A DNA stretch of 60,577 nucleotides from an uncultured Lacinutrix sp. Its GTDB lineage: Bacteria > Bacteroidota > Bacteroidia > Flavobacteriales > Flavobacteriaceae. Position numbers and translations under genes: made by a program. The stretch lies in NCBI RefSeq assembly GCF_947500325.1, contig NZ_CANMRQ010000022.1, forward strand, positions 1-60,577, given 5' to 3'. The number at the start of each line of letters is the position of its first letter. Position 1 is the first letter of the stretch. The notes under the pieces are model-generated. The model had not been told where the DNA came from. It made no database searches and worked only from the letters and a program-made list of their open reading frames with translations. Below are positions 7,664 through 15,753 of the stretch, piece after piece.

Positions 7664-8798
7664 AGTATTAATAGTATTATTGATTATAGCATTAAAAGTC
7701 GAAGCGCAGTCTTCGACTTTTAATGCTATAGATAGTATAATGGCGAATGGTAATTTTTCTAAAGCTATAACGCTGTTAGAAAGTGAAAATATTAATAATT
7801 CGTCGCATAGATTAGCCAAAGCATATAACGCTATTGGAAATTACGATAAAGCTATATCTAACTATACAGCGGCAATAAAAAATAATCCAGATAATACATT
7901 AATAAAGTATGAATATGGAAAACTGTTAAGTAAAATAAAAGCAAATAAAGATGCTTTATTGGTTTTTAAAACACTTATTGAGATAGATAATACAAATCCA
8001 AACTACTATTATGAATTGGGTGTTATTCTTGCGCGTTTAGAGCAAACAAAAGCATCACAAAATAGTTTTAAGGAAACTTATAAGTTAGATAGTACACACC
8101 AAAAAGCAATTTTTAAATTAGCAAAATATAGCCTACAAAAAAAAGAATTTGAAAGATTAGATACATTAATTACAGTTGGGCTAAATAGCTACGCGAAAAA
8201 TGCAGCTTTAACGAGTTTAAAGGCGCAAAGTATGTATGCTCAACGTAAGTATGCTAAAGCTATTAATTGGTTTGAAAAACTATTAGAATTAGGAGAAAAA
8301 AGCCAGTTTATTTATGAGAAATTAAGCTTTGCTTGTGCAAAGGAAGTTGAGTACAAAAAAGCAATAGAATATTTAAAAAAGGCCTTACTTTACGATCCTA
8401 AAAATACAGGGAATTTATACCGATTAGGAAGTTTGTATAATGCTATTCATGATTATGAAAATGCAGAGAAAAATATAAAATTATCGCTTCAACTTCAAGA
8501 TGAACCTTTAGATATACAATATAGCAACCTTGCAACTGTATATAATCGCTTAAAAAAACCTCGAGAAGCTGTTAAATATTTTAATAAAGCATTAAAAGAA
8601 AACCCTAATAACAAGCAAGTAAAGTTTTACATCGTAGTAACTAAATCTAGTTACTATAAAACTATAGAAAGTAGAATTAAGTTATTTGAGACTTTTATTA
8701 AAGAAAACCCTGAAAGCATATATTTAGAATTTGCAAAACAAAAACTCTCTAAACTTAAAACAGAGCAGTTTATGAATGCTGACAATGAAAAGAATTAA
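7620..8798 (+). CDS. TPR-repeat protein, exported
   Basis: Up to 392 residues. A hydrophobic signal segment (VLIVLLIIALKVEAQ) is followed by about eight or nine TPR units over the full length (for example NAIGNYDKAISNYTAAIKNN, and LKKPREAVKYFNKALKENPN). ATG 7620 overlaps the preceding gene by 44 bases; a TTG at 7653 gives a shorter overlap and a more typical signal peptide (QSRVLIVLLIIALKVEAQS), so the real start may be there. The overlap points to co-translation with the M56 genes. Likely a periplasmic protein-interaction scaffold; partner unknown. Confidence 0.78.
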   Translation: MFNSFYQLHSTLQSRVLIVLLIIALKVEAQSSTFNAIDSIMANGNFSKAITLLESENINNSSHRLAKAYNAIGNYDKAISNYTAAIKNNPDNTLIKYEYGKLLSKIKANKDALLVFKTLIEIDNTNPNYYYELGVILARLEQTKASQNSFKETYKLDSTHQKAIFKLAKYSLQKKEFERLDTLITVGLNSYAKNAALTSLKAQSMYAQRKYAKAINWFEKLLELGEKSQFIYEKLSFACAKEVEYKKAIEYLKKALLYDPKNTGNLYRLGSLYNAIHDYENAEKNIKLSLQLQDEPLDIQYSNLATVYNRLKKPREAVKYFNKALKENPNNKQVKFYIVVTKSSYYKTIESRIKLFETFIKENPESIYLEFAKQKLSKLKTEQFMNADNEKN

Positions 8799-8917
8799 AT
8801 AGAGAAGAATCTTTTAATCGGTTAAAAGTGTATTTTGTCTATTATTTGGTAATTGTTTACAGGCTTGTTTACTTGGCAATTAAAATAAAATATATTGAAG
8901 TACTTTAAATTGATTAA

Positions 8918-9610
8918 ATGAAAAAACTACTACTATTATTTGCTTTTTTTTTGAGCTATACGTCTCCAATATTTGCGCAAACAGAAGACTGTGAAAACAT
9001 TTGTACTATTGATAAAACGGTTTACGAAGATGCTTTTTTAGGTGTTCAATTTGGAAGCCCTTGTGATAGAGAAATAGATAAAGGGGTGATTGTTTTAAAA
9101 GTTGTAGCTAATACTGCGGCATCAGATAGTGATTTTAAAGCTTATGATGTAGTATTGAGTATTAATGGTACAAATGTAGATAGAAGAGGAGATGCTATTA
9201 AAAAGATAAACGCATTTAAACCTTTTGACGAAGTCCGTTTTTCTATTTATAGAGATGGTAAAACAATTATAAAAAAAGTAATTTTAGGAGCTAAAACAAC
9301 TAAAATTGTACAAGAAAAAATTTGCTGTGAAGACGTTTCTTCTTCATTGCATGATACTAATATAAAAGTATTTCCAAGTCCAGCTACAAGTAATTTAAAT
9401 ATAACTTTTGAATCTCTTATTCAAGGGGATTATAAATTCGAAATTTATATGGCTAATGGTGTATTAGTAAAAGAATATAATAAAAAAATAGATAAAGGAA
9501 ATTTACAAGAAGTAATACCTGTAGATAAACTTCAGGATGGCGTTTATATTTTAAAAATAAGAAATAAGCAAACTACTTTTTCAAAACTATTTGTTGTTAA
9601 TAGATCATAG
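8918..9610 (+). CDS. PDZ-domain protein with T9SS type A sorting domain
   Basis: A 230-residue exported protein with three parts. Residues 1-21 are a signal peptide ending IFAQ. About 30-112 form a PDZ-like domain (FLGVQFGSPCD, then VVANTAASDSDFKAYDVVLS, then FKPFDEVRFSIYRDG). About 150-230 form a T9SS type A C-terminal sorting domain, starting VFPSPATSNLNI and ending GVYILKIRNKQTTFSKLFVV. Several Cys lie near the PDZ edges. There is no protease domain, so it is probably a secreted or surface-bound peptide-binding module. A 119-base gap separates it from the TPR gene, so it may have its own promoter, though I found no exact -7 box. Confidence 0.82.
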   Translation: MKKLLLLFAFFLSYTSPIFAQTEDCENICTIDKTVYEDAFLGVQFGSPCDREIDKGVIVLKVVANTAASDSDFKAYDVVLSINGTNVDRRGDAIKKINAFKPFDEVRFSIYRDGKTIIKKVILGAKTTKIVQEKICCEDVSSSLHDTNIKVFPSPATSNLNITFESLIQGDYKFEIYMANGVLVKEYNKKIDKGNLQEVIPVDKLQDGVYILKIRNKQTTFSKLFVVNRS

Positions 9611-9692
9611 TAGATGTTATAAAACTGAAGCATAATAACTGTTTCTTTATTTTTAAAGGAATAAATTGTACTTTTCAGATTCAGTTATAGTT

Positions 9693-10169
9693 ATGCGAAG
9701 AGTACTTTTCTTTTTCTTTTTATTTAGTTTGTCATCATGTCAATATTTTGATGCAAAAAAAATAGATTCTGAAACTATTTTAGAAGAAGAATTAAAAACT
9801 TTTAATTGGAACGAAGTAGATACTTATCCAACATTTTCCTCTTGTGACGCCAATCAAACCAAAGCAGATAAAAAAGCATGTTTTGAAAACACATTGTCGC
9901 AACATATACTAGAAAATCTAGAGACTGAAACTATTATAGTTTCTAAAGATATTAAAGACACTATTGTTTTAGAATTTCAAATTTCTGAAACGGGAGAATT
10001 AACTTTAATACATATTAAATTAGATGAAATTACAAAACAGGAAATTCCAAATATTGAAGTTTTACTTACAGAGAGTTTAAATACTTTACCTCAAATATTT
10101 CCTGCAATTAAGAGAGATCAACCAGTAAAAACAGAATTTAATCTACCGGTAATTATTAACGTAAATTAA
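9693..10169 (+). CDS. Lipoprotein with TonB-like C-terminal domain
   Basis: 158 residues from ATG 9693, which gives a lipoprotein signal (MRRVLFFFFLFSLSSC, lipidated C16). A TTG at 9666 is possible but adds residues in front of the signal. The mature part resembles the C-terminal domains of the two M56 proteins upstream: YPTFSSCDANQTKADKKACF parallels their FPGCD/FPGCE segments, and the end (ALPVK-type spacing: TEFNLPVIINV) parallels the TonB-fold strand. It therefore looks like the detached sensor or transducer domain of the M56 family. It converges on the minus-strand Bax inhibitor gene with a 4-base overlap. Function inferred only from similarity within this window. Confidence 0.7.
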   Translation: MRRVLFFFFLFSLSSCQYFDAKKIDSETILEEELKTFNWNEVDTYPTFSSCDANQTKADKKACFENTLSQHILENLETETIIVSKDIKDTIVLEFQISETGELTLIHIKLDEITKQEIPNIEVLLTESLNTLPQIFPAIKRDQPVKTEFNLPVIINVN

Positions 10170-10900
10170 AACTTAATAGCCAGTTTACGCATCAGTCTTA
10201 AAATCTCAACGTATAGCCATACAATAGTGACTAGTAAGCCGTAAGTTGCCATCCATTCTTTATATTTTGGAGCTCTGTTTTTATAACGTTCAATAAAATC
10301 AAAATCTAATAAAAAAGACAAAGCGGCAAAAGTGGCAGCAAAAACATTGAAGCCAATAGCTAGCCAACTAGTTCCCCATATAAATGATTTAATACCAAAA
10401 AAGCCCAATATCCAAGAAATAATATAGACTAAAAATATACTTGCACATACAGTTATAATAACGCTTCTTACTTTTTTTGTAACTACAATTATTCGTGTTT
10501 GGTATAAAAATAATATTACAAAAAAAGTAACTAAAGTAACACCAATAGCTTGATAAGGCATTGTAGGAAATTTATCTTGCACAAAAGCCGTAAAGCCACC
10601 AAGAAAAAAACCTTTAGCTATAGCATATAAAGGCACTAAAAAATGAGCCCAATTTTGTCTTACAGATAAGACAATGCTAATAATTATTGCCGCTAACATG
10701 CCTCCAGTACCATACCATTTAATATTAGTGCCATTGCTATGCAATTTCCATATTAGAACAACTATTGTAGAAATAATAAAAAGAGTAAATAACGTCTTAA
10801 GTAAAATGCCTCTAACACTCATTTTAGCAGAAGAGTCATGATCATCATTCCAAAAATAATTAGAAAATGCAGGGTTAGACGTTTTACTTAATAAACTCAT
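10166..10900 (-). CDS. Bax inhibitor-1/YccA family membrane protein
   Basis: A 244-residue integral membrane protein with seven hydrophobic segments between about residues 28 and 235, matching Bax inhibitor-1 (UPF0005/YccA) proteins of Bacteroidota in length and layout (YAIAKGFFLGGFTAF, and SFLLDFDFIERYKNRAPKYK near the end). Family members are proton-sensitive calcium leak channels or protease modulators. It is the last gene of a four-gene minus-strand operon; its ATG overlaps the preceding stop as TAATG, which implies translational coupling. Confidence 0.9.
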   Translation of the reverse strand: MSLLSKTSNPAFSNYFWNDDHDSSAKMSVRGILLKTLFTLFIISTIVVLIWKLHSNGTNIKWYGTGGMLAAIIISIVLSVRQNWAHFLVPLYAIAKGFFLGGFTAFVQDKFPTMPYQAIGVTLVTFFVILFLYQTRIIVVTKKVRSVIITVCASIFLVYIISWILGFFGIKSFIWGTSWLAIGFNVFAATFAALSFLLDFDFIERYKNRAPKYKEWMATYGLLVTIVWLYVEILRLMRKLAIKF

Positions 10901-11790
10901 TATAAATTAAATTTGTAACCTATAGCTAAATCAATTGGAAAACCAGCTTCGTTATCAATTAAAATGGCAAATAGGGAATCGTAAACAAAAGTTAAGTAAC
11001 CATTACCTAATTTTATGTCTGCTCCAATTCCAAAAATTAAAGGAACGTCGAAAGTTGTACCTGAATTTTCACTTACAATTATATTAGTAGCATCATTTGG
11101 GTCTATAAATCGCGTTGTCGTTTTTGCGTTTGTTAATGTTGCAAACTTAGTTTGCGCATAAATATTAAAAGCTTCTTTATGTATTACTCTATATCTGTAG
11201 CCTAAAGCCAATTGCGTAGAAGAATATTCAAAAGCATCATTGCTAGCGGTGTATCTTAAATTTAAAAATCCAGAATGCCTAGTAATTTTATCAGAAACAA
11301 CTTCTAGTTCAGCACCCAGAAATGGTACAGCTTCACTATCTGTATTTATTGTTGAATTTGGGTTTTTTACAAAAGGATTATTGGTTAATCCTCCAAAGAT
11401 TCCTAAGCGTAATTTTAGATTAGATTTAGTATTTGTAGTAGTATAGTTTACATCTTTAGAAACGTTGTAATTGTCTATAAATACTTTTAAACTATAAGTT
11501 GTTAATTTAACTTTAGAGGCATCCATTTGCGTTAAATCACTAAGAGTTTGCTTATACTCTTCTTGAAACTTATTGTTAGAACCTTTAGTGTTTTTTAATT
11601 CTAGAAGCGCATCATCTTTAGTTTTAATAAAATAGCGAAATTGACCATCAATGCTGTTCCATAGTAAATCTAAAGAGCCTTCAACTTCAGTTTTAAGTAC
11701 AATTGTTTTATCGCCAATAGTATACGTTTGCTGTGCGTATGAAAAACTACAGAAAGCAAAGCAGCTTAAAATAAAAATTAATTTTTTCAT
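10900..11790 (-). CDS. Outer-membrane beta-barrel-like protein
   Basis: 296 residues from the ATG complementary to 11788-11790, chosen because it begins a standard signal peptide (MKKLIFILSCFAFCSFSYAQQ). A longer frame to 11910 would overlap the glycosyltransferase gene. After a linker, residues from about 125 on alternate as amphipathic strands (LRLGIFGGL, FLNLRYTASN, LALGYRYRVIH, LTFVYDSLFAI) and end GYKFNL, typical of an outer-membrane barrel ending in a hydrophobic residue. No specific family recognised. It is coupled to the Bax inhibitor gene by a TAATG overlap. Confidence 0.65.
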   Translation of the reverse strand: MKKLIFILSCFAFCSFSYAQQTYTIGDKTIVLKTEVEGSLDLLWNSIDGQFRYFIKTKDDALLELKNTKGSNNKFQEEYKQTLSDLTQMDASKVKLTTYSLKVFIDNYNVSKDVNYTTTNTKSNLKLRLGIFGGLTNNPFVKNPNSTINTDSEAVPFLGAELEVVSDKITRHSGFLNLRYTASNDAFEYSSTQLALGYRYRVIHKEAFNIYAQTKFATLTNAKTTTRFIDPNDATNIIVSENSGTTFDVPLIFGIGADIKLGNGYLTFVYDSLFAILIDNEAGFPIDLAIGYKFNL

Positions 11791-11842
11791 AGTAAAGTAG
11801 ATTGGATTAATTGTAAATGTAAAAATTTTAACCGAATAATTA

Positions 11843-12973
11843 CTATTTATTAAAACGTCTATCTTTCCACTTATAACTCGTAAACATTGAAATAAAGGCA
11901 ATATAAACACTAAATAAAGGATAAATTAGAGCTGAAGCAAAAAATGAATACAAATACTTTTCTTGATTAAAAAAACGACTTGTTTTATAAAGTAAAGCAA
12001 AATCAGATAGTAATTTAAGGATAAAAATGAAGATAAAAAGGGGCCAGTTTATAATATTTAAAACAGCTAAAAACAAACTAATAACTATAGAAGCATTCAT
12101 AAATAATACAATAAGTCCAACCAATTTTCCAAAAACAGAATTATAATTAGAGGTTTTTGCAGCCCAACGTTTACGCTGAGATATTAAAAGACGCCAACTT
12201 GGTTGAGGTTGTGTTAAAACAATAGATGATTTTGCCTTTAAATAGTGAATAGCGTTTTTATCAGTTTGTAATGCTTTTTCCATTAAGAAAATATCATCGC
12301 CACTAGCAATATTTGTATTACCATTAAAGCCATTAACGTTTATAAATAATTCTTTTGTATAAGCTAAATTAGCGCCATTGCATAAAAAAGGTTTGTTTAT
12401 ACCAAAACCGCCTATTGTTGCTCCCATTAAACTTAAAAAATCAAGAACTTGAAAACGCTTTAAAAATGATTCTATAGAATTATAGTATGCAACAGGAGCA
12501 ACAATCATTTTTGGATTGTTTTTTTGAATATAACAGTTAAAAGTATCAAGCCAGAATTTTGGTAAAATACAGTCTGCATCTGTAGTAATAATCCAGTCAT
12601 ATTTGGCTATTTTAATAGCAGATGTTATGGCATCTTTTTTTGGAGAGCTTGTAGTTCTATCATTTTTAATGATTCTAATATCTTTATTAGAATTATTAAT
12701 ACATTGTTCTATCTTCTTGACTGAGTTATCTGTTGAGTTATCATCTACAAATATAAATTCATACATATTATTATCGTAATGAAACAATGATATAGAGTCT
12801 AATAATGGAGGTAAATTTAACACCTCATTTCTAAAAGGAATAACAATAGAGAATTTTGTTTTAGTGCTACTACTTTTTTCCTCAAAATTTGGTACTTTAT
12901 CAAAACCTAAATAAAAACATATGATAAGAATAACATAAAGAATACAAATAAAAACTAGTATAATATATAACAT
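11843..12973 (-). CDS. Family 2 glycosyltransferase, membrane-bound
   Basis: 376 residues. An N-terminal membrane helix (3-23) precedes a GT-A domain with FSIVIPFRNE, the first Asp pair VDDN (about 95-98), the DXD-like DADC (about 154-157), GxDDIF near 248-253 and a Q/RxxRW-type motif (SQRKRWAAK). Two or three membrane segments follow at the C-terminus. It would transfer a sugar from a nucleotide donor, probably to a lipid. Its start overlaps the stop of the flippase-like gene (TAATG), so the two likely act on the same lipid. Substrate unknown. Confidence 0.9.
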   Translation of the reverse strand: MLYIILVFICILYVILIICFYLGFDKVPNFEEKSSSTKTKFSIVIPFRNEVLNLPPLLDSISLFHYDNNMYEFIFVDDNSTDNSVKKIEQCINNSNKDIRIIKNDRTTSSPKKDAITSAIKIAKYDWIITTDADCILPKFWLDTFNCYIQKNNPKMIVAPVAYYNSIESFLKRFQVLDFLSLMGATIGGFGINKPFLCNGANLAYTKELFINVNGFNGNTNIASGDDIFLMEKALQTDKNAIHYLKAKSSIVLTQPQPSWRLLISQRKRWAAKTSNYNSVFGKLVGLIVLFMNASIVISLFLAVLNIINWPLFIFIFILKLLSDFALLYKTSRFFNQEKYLYSFFASALIYPLFSVYIAFISMFTSYKWKDRRFNK

Positions 12974-13941
12974 TATGCTTCGTCTTTAGGAAGATTAAAA
13001 TTAAGGACATAATAACTGCCAAAAATGCTTGGTAATACAAAATTGAGTAACCACATCAATGTAACTACACATAAAATAGTAAACTCATTTATACCAGTAA
13101 AAGAAAATAAATACACTGCGACACTACCTTTTATTATAACATCAAAAAGAAAAATACTAGGAATAATAGAGGATAATAAATACATAGATGTTATAACAAT
13201 CATAGCATCAATATAAATAATATTAATACCAAAAAGCTGTAATAAAAAGTAAAATTGAAATGAAAAAATAAAATACCGTAGTAACGAATATAAAAGCCCT
13301 AAAACAATAAGTTTAGCAGGTAAATCTTTTACAAACCTCAAGAGTTTATCAATTTTAAAACCTTTTACCTTATAACGGTTTTGTTTTACACCAATAACGG
13401 ATAATGATAGAACAACTAAAATTATTATAGCAAAACGTGAAATTCTAAAATAATCTATATCTATTGTATAATTTGAAGCAAAGAACCAAAAGCCAATACA
13501 TCCTAAAATAACGGTGATGCTCATTTGCATAACATTACTAATTAAATTTAATAGTAATACTTTTTTACGATATTGTCTTGCAAAGTAAATAGCTTTTGCG
13601 CCATATTCTCCTATACGATTTGGGGTAAATAAAGAAGCTGTTAAAGACCCTAAGCTTTGTTGTAATGCTTCAAAAAAAGTTACTTTTTTTATAAAAGAAA
13701 TTAAAACACGCCATTTTATAATTTCAAAAAACCAATTAAAAAGAGTTAAAAAGACTAAAAAAATGATATTTTTAGTTGAAAAAATAGCTTTTTCTTTCAA
13801 AAAACCAACAAATTCAGAAAAATCTAACTTGTCATTATTAGTTAATTTGTTGTAAATAAAGTAAAAAGCACCAACTACTATACTCAATTTAATGAGTGCA
13901 AAAAAGAATTGCTTAGTTTTGTATGGTAGTGCGTTAGTCAT
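12973..13941 (-). CDS. Lysylphosphatidylglycerol synthase TM/flippase-like (UPF0104) membrane protein
   Basis: A 322-residue membrane protein with about eight hydrophobic helices. The pattern (SLGSLTASLFTPNRIGEYGA near residues 92-111, and a conserved Pro in SSIIPSIFLFD) matches the LPG synthase TM / AglD-type family. It is the first gene of the minus-strand operon, followed by the GT2 gene with a TAATG overlap. This pairing is common in lipid-glycan assembly and suggests lipid translocation or glycolipid synthesis. Its ATG lies inside the left arm of the inverted repeat at 13939-13974. Confidence 0.85.
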   Translation of the reverse strand: MTNALPYKTKQFFFALIKLSIVVGAFYFIYNKLTNNDKLDFSEFVGFLKEKAIFSTKNIIFLVFLTLFNWFFEIIKWRVLISFIKKVTFFEALQQSLGSLTASLFTPNRIGEYGAKAIYFARQYRKKVLLLNLISNVMQMSITVILGCIGFWFFASNYTIDIDYFRISRFAIIILVVLSLSVIGVKQNRYKVKGFKIDKLLRFVKDLPAKLIVLGLLYSLLRYFIFSFQFYFLLQLFGINIIYIDAMIVITSMYLLSSIIPSIFLFDVIIKGSVAVYLFSFTGINEFTILCVVTLMWLLNFVLPSIFGSYYVLNFNLPKDEA

Positions 13942-13974
13942 TATGATTTTTGAACTTGATTCAAAATCATAATG
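13939..13974. promoter_or_regulatory. Inverted repeat between divergent genes
   Basis: CATTATGATTTTTGAA (13939-13954) and TTCAAAATCATAATG (13960-13974) are complementary except for one extra T, with a 5-base spacer. The left arm contains the start codon of the minus-strand flippase-like gene. The site could be an operator for both directions or an RNA hairpin covering the flippase gene's initiation codon. No exact TAnnTTTG box is visible here. Confidence 0.45.
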
Positions 13975-14016
13975 AATCTAAGTTACAGGCTACAAATTAA
14001 ATCAAATTATAATACA

Positions 14017-14646
14017 ATGAAGACCTCAATTAAACACTATTCTGTAATTATACTATTATTATGTTTTGTAAATCTTGGTTTCTCGCAAATTGAAACAGCT
14101 AAATGGAAAGCACTTATAGCACTTGGAGTAAACAGTCCTTCTCAAGGAGGATTTGTTGATGGCTTTGCTGGTAAATCGGTTAACTTTCCAACAATAAACT
14201 TAGGGATACAACGTATGTTTACAGAGCAATATGGTGCTAAGATAGATTTAGGCTATAATCGCTTTAGTGGAAACAATAATTTCTTTGCAAATAAAATTAA
14301 CTATACACGTATTAATGCCCAGTTTGTTTATGATGCAACACCTATAGCAACTTTTCTACCAGTAATGATGGGATTGGTTGGACATATTGGTCCTGGATAT
14401 TCTATTATTAAACCCTTGGGAGATTTTAAAGAAAACAAAACCTCGTTTTTAAATGCTATGGCAGGAGTAGAAGCACATTATCGTATAGCGAGAACAGTTT
14501 CTGCTTTTGCAGATGTATCTTACATATATGGTTTTGGTGGTAGTTTTAATCCAGTAACAGAAGGTATTGGTTCTTTTAATGGTAATTTATTAACAGTTAC
14601 TGTTGGTGTTTCTATTTCATTAAGTGGTTGTGTAACCTGTAACTAA
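14017..14646 (+). CDS. Outer-membrane beta-barrel protein
   Basis: 209 residues from ATG 14017, chosen because it starts a good signal peptide (MKTSIKHYSVIILLLCFVNLGFSQ is the region; cleavage near FSQ). A start at 13972 would add 15 residues and begin inside the inverted repeat. The mature part has alternating strands (TINLGIQRMF, AKIDLGYNRFSG, RINAQFVYDA, HIGPGYSII, VSAFADVSYIYGFGG, LTVTVGVSISLSG) typical of an 8-stranded barrel. The next gene, ruvC, begins directly after its stop codon, so they share an mRNA. Confidence 0.7.
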   Translation: MKTSIKHYSVIILLLCFVNLGFSQIETAKWKALIALGVNSPSQGGFVDGFAGKSVNFPTINLGIQRMFTEQYGAKIDLGYNRFSGNNNFFANKINYTRINAQFVYDATPIATFLPVMMGLVGHIGPGYSIIKPLGDFKENKTSFLNAMAGVEAHYRIARTVSAFADVSYIYGFGGSFNPVTEGIGSFNGNLLTVTVGVSISLSGCVTCN

Positions 14647-15201
14647 ATGGGAGAAGAGAAAATTATTTTGGGTATTGATCCTGGTACAACCATTATGGGG
14701 TTTGGACTCATAAAAGTAGTTAATAAAAAGATGCAATTCTTACAACTTAATGAGTTAGATTTAAAGAAATACGATGATCATTATTTAAAATTGAAACTCA
14801 TTTTTGAGCGCACTATAGAGCTTATAGAGACGCATCATCCAGATGAAATTGCTATTGAAGCACCTTTTTTTGGTAAAAATGTGCAAAGTATGCTAAAATT
14901 AGGTCGTGCTCAAGGCGTTGCAATGGCTGCAGGTTTATCTCGTGAAGTTCCTATTACTGAGTATTCGCCAAAAAAAATTAAAATGGCAGTAACAGGCAAT
15001 GGTAATGCTAGTAAAGAACAAGTAGCAAAAATGCTGCAAAGTATGTTGGGACTTAAAACCTTACCTAAAAATTTGGACTCTATGGATGGTTTAGGCGCTG
15101 CAGTGTGCCACTTCTATAATCAAGGTCGTGTAGATATTGGTAAAAGTTATTCTGGTTGGGCAAGTTTTGTAAAGCAGAATGAGAAACGGGTTAAGAAGTA
15201 A
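14647..15201 (+). CDS. ruvC: Crossover junction endodeoxyribonuclease RuvC
   Basis: A 184-residue Holliday junction resolvase. The four acidic metal ligands are visible: D11 (GIDPGT), E71 (AIEAPFFGKN), D144 and D147 (NLDSMDGLGAA). The usual last motif DALA-A-CH is DGLGAAVCH here, a mild variant. It would cut four-way junctions delivered by RuvAB; neither ruvA nor ruvB is in the window. It starts at the base after the stop of the barrel gene, and its own stop overlaps the next start as TAATG. Confidence 0.96.
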   Translation: MGEEKIILGIDPGTTIMGFGLIKVVNKKMQFLQLNELDLKKYDDHYLKLKLIFERTIELIETHHPDEIAIEAPFFGKNVQSMLKLGRAQGVAMAAGLSREVPITEYSPKKIKMAVTGNGNASKEQVAKMLQSMLGLKTLPKNLDSMDGLGAAVCHFYNQGRVDIGKSYSGWASFVKQNEKRVKK

Positions 15202-15746
15202 TGAAATCGACGATTATTTTAGTTTTAGTAAGTTTTATTATAATGGCTTGTAATCAAGAGAAAGAACAGGCTAATAAAAGTAATAGTTATAATTACCTTA
15301 CTCTAAGGACGCTAATTAGTAAATCTAAAAGTATAAATGAAACAGTTTTATATAAAAAATATAGTGATGAAAATAACACGATTTATGAATATAAAACATT
15401 AGATAATGATAGTACTTATTTTCATTTTATAACTAAAGAATTGACTAATGATAATTCTATATTGTTATATGATCAAACATGTGAATTGATCGATACTAAA
15501 GTATTTAATTTTAAGGGAGTACCAATAAAAGTATTCAAGTATTTATATGATGTTAATGATTCTATAGATGAAGAACATGATTATTATTTTACTAATGAAT
15601 ATGGGGTAATATTTTCAAAGAGTATTGCTTGGAGTTATCCTTGGGAATTTTACAATGAATTAGAATTAAAACCATTACAGGATTCAATTTTGAAAAATGA
15701 AGAAAAATTCAAGTCTAGTTTTAATTTTTTAAGAAGTAGTAATTAA
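15201..15746 (+). CDS. Hypothetical lipoprotein
   Basis: 181 residues with a lipoprotein signal (MKSTIILVLVSFIIMAC, lipidated C17). The mature part is rich in Asp, Asn, Lys and Tyr and lacks any motif I recognise. Predicted strands around FNFKGVPIKVFKYLYDVNDS and DYYFTNEYGVIFSKS suggest a small beta-rich domain. It overlaps ruvC by one base (TAATG) and precedes hemW by 7 bases. Probably an outer-membrane or periplasmic anchor protein of unknown role. Confidence 0.7.
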   Translation: MKSTIILVLVSFIIMACNQEKEQANKSNSYNYLTLRTLISKSKSINETVLYKKYSDENNTIYEYKTLDNDSTYFHFITKELTNDNSILLYDQTCELIDTKVFNFKGVPIKVFKYLYDVNDSIDEEHDYYFTNEYGVIFSKSIAWSYPWEFYNELELKPLQDSILKNEEKFKSSFNFLRSSN

Positions 15747-15753
15747 AAACTAA

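Noticed and set aside
11791-11910. Longer N-terminus for the barrel protein gene on the minus strand
   Set aside because: The extra 40 residues overlap the glycosyltransferase gene and precede a perfect signal peptide at MKKLIF.
13972-14016. Longer start of the barrel gene before ruvC
   Set aside because: The added residues are polar, come before a normal signal peptide, and the ATG sits in the inverted repeat.
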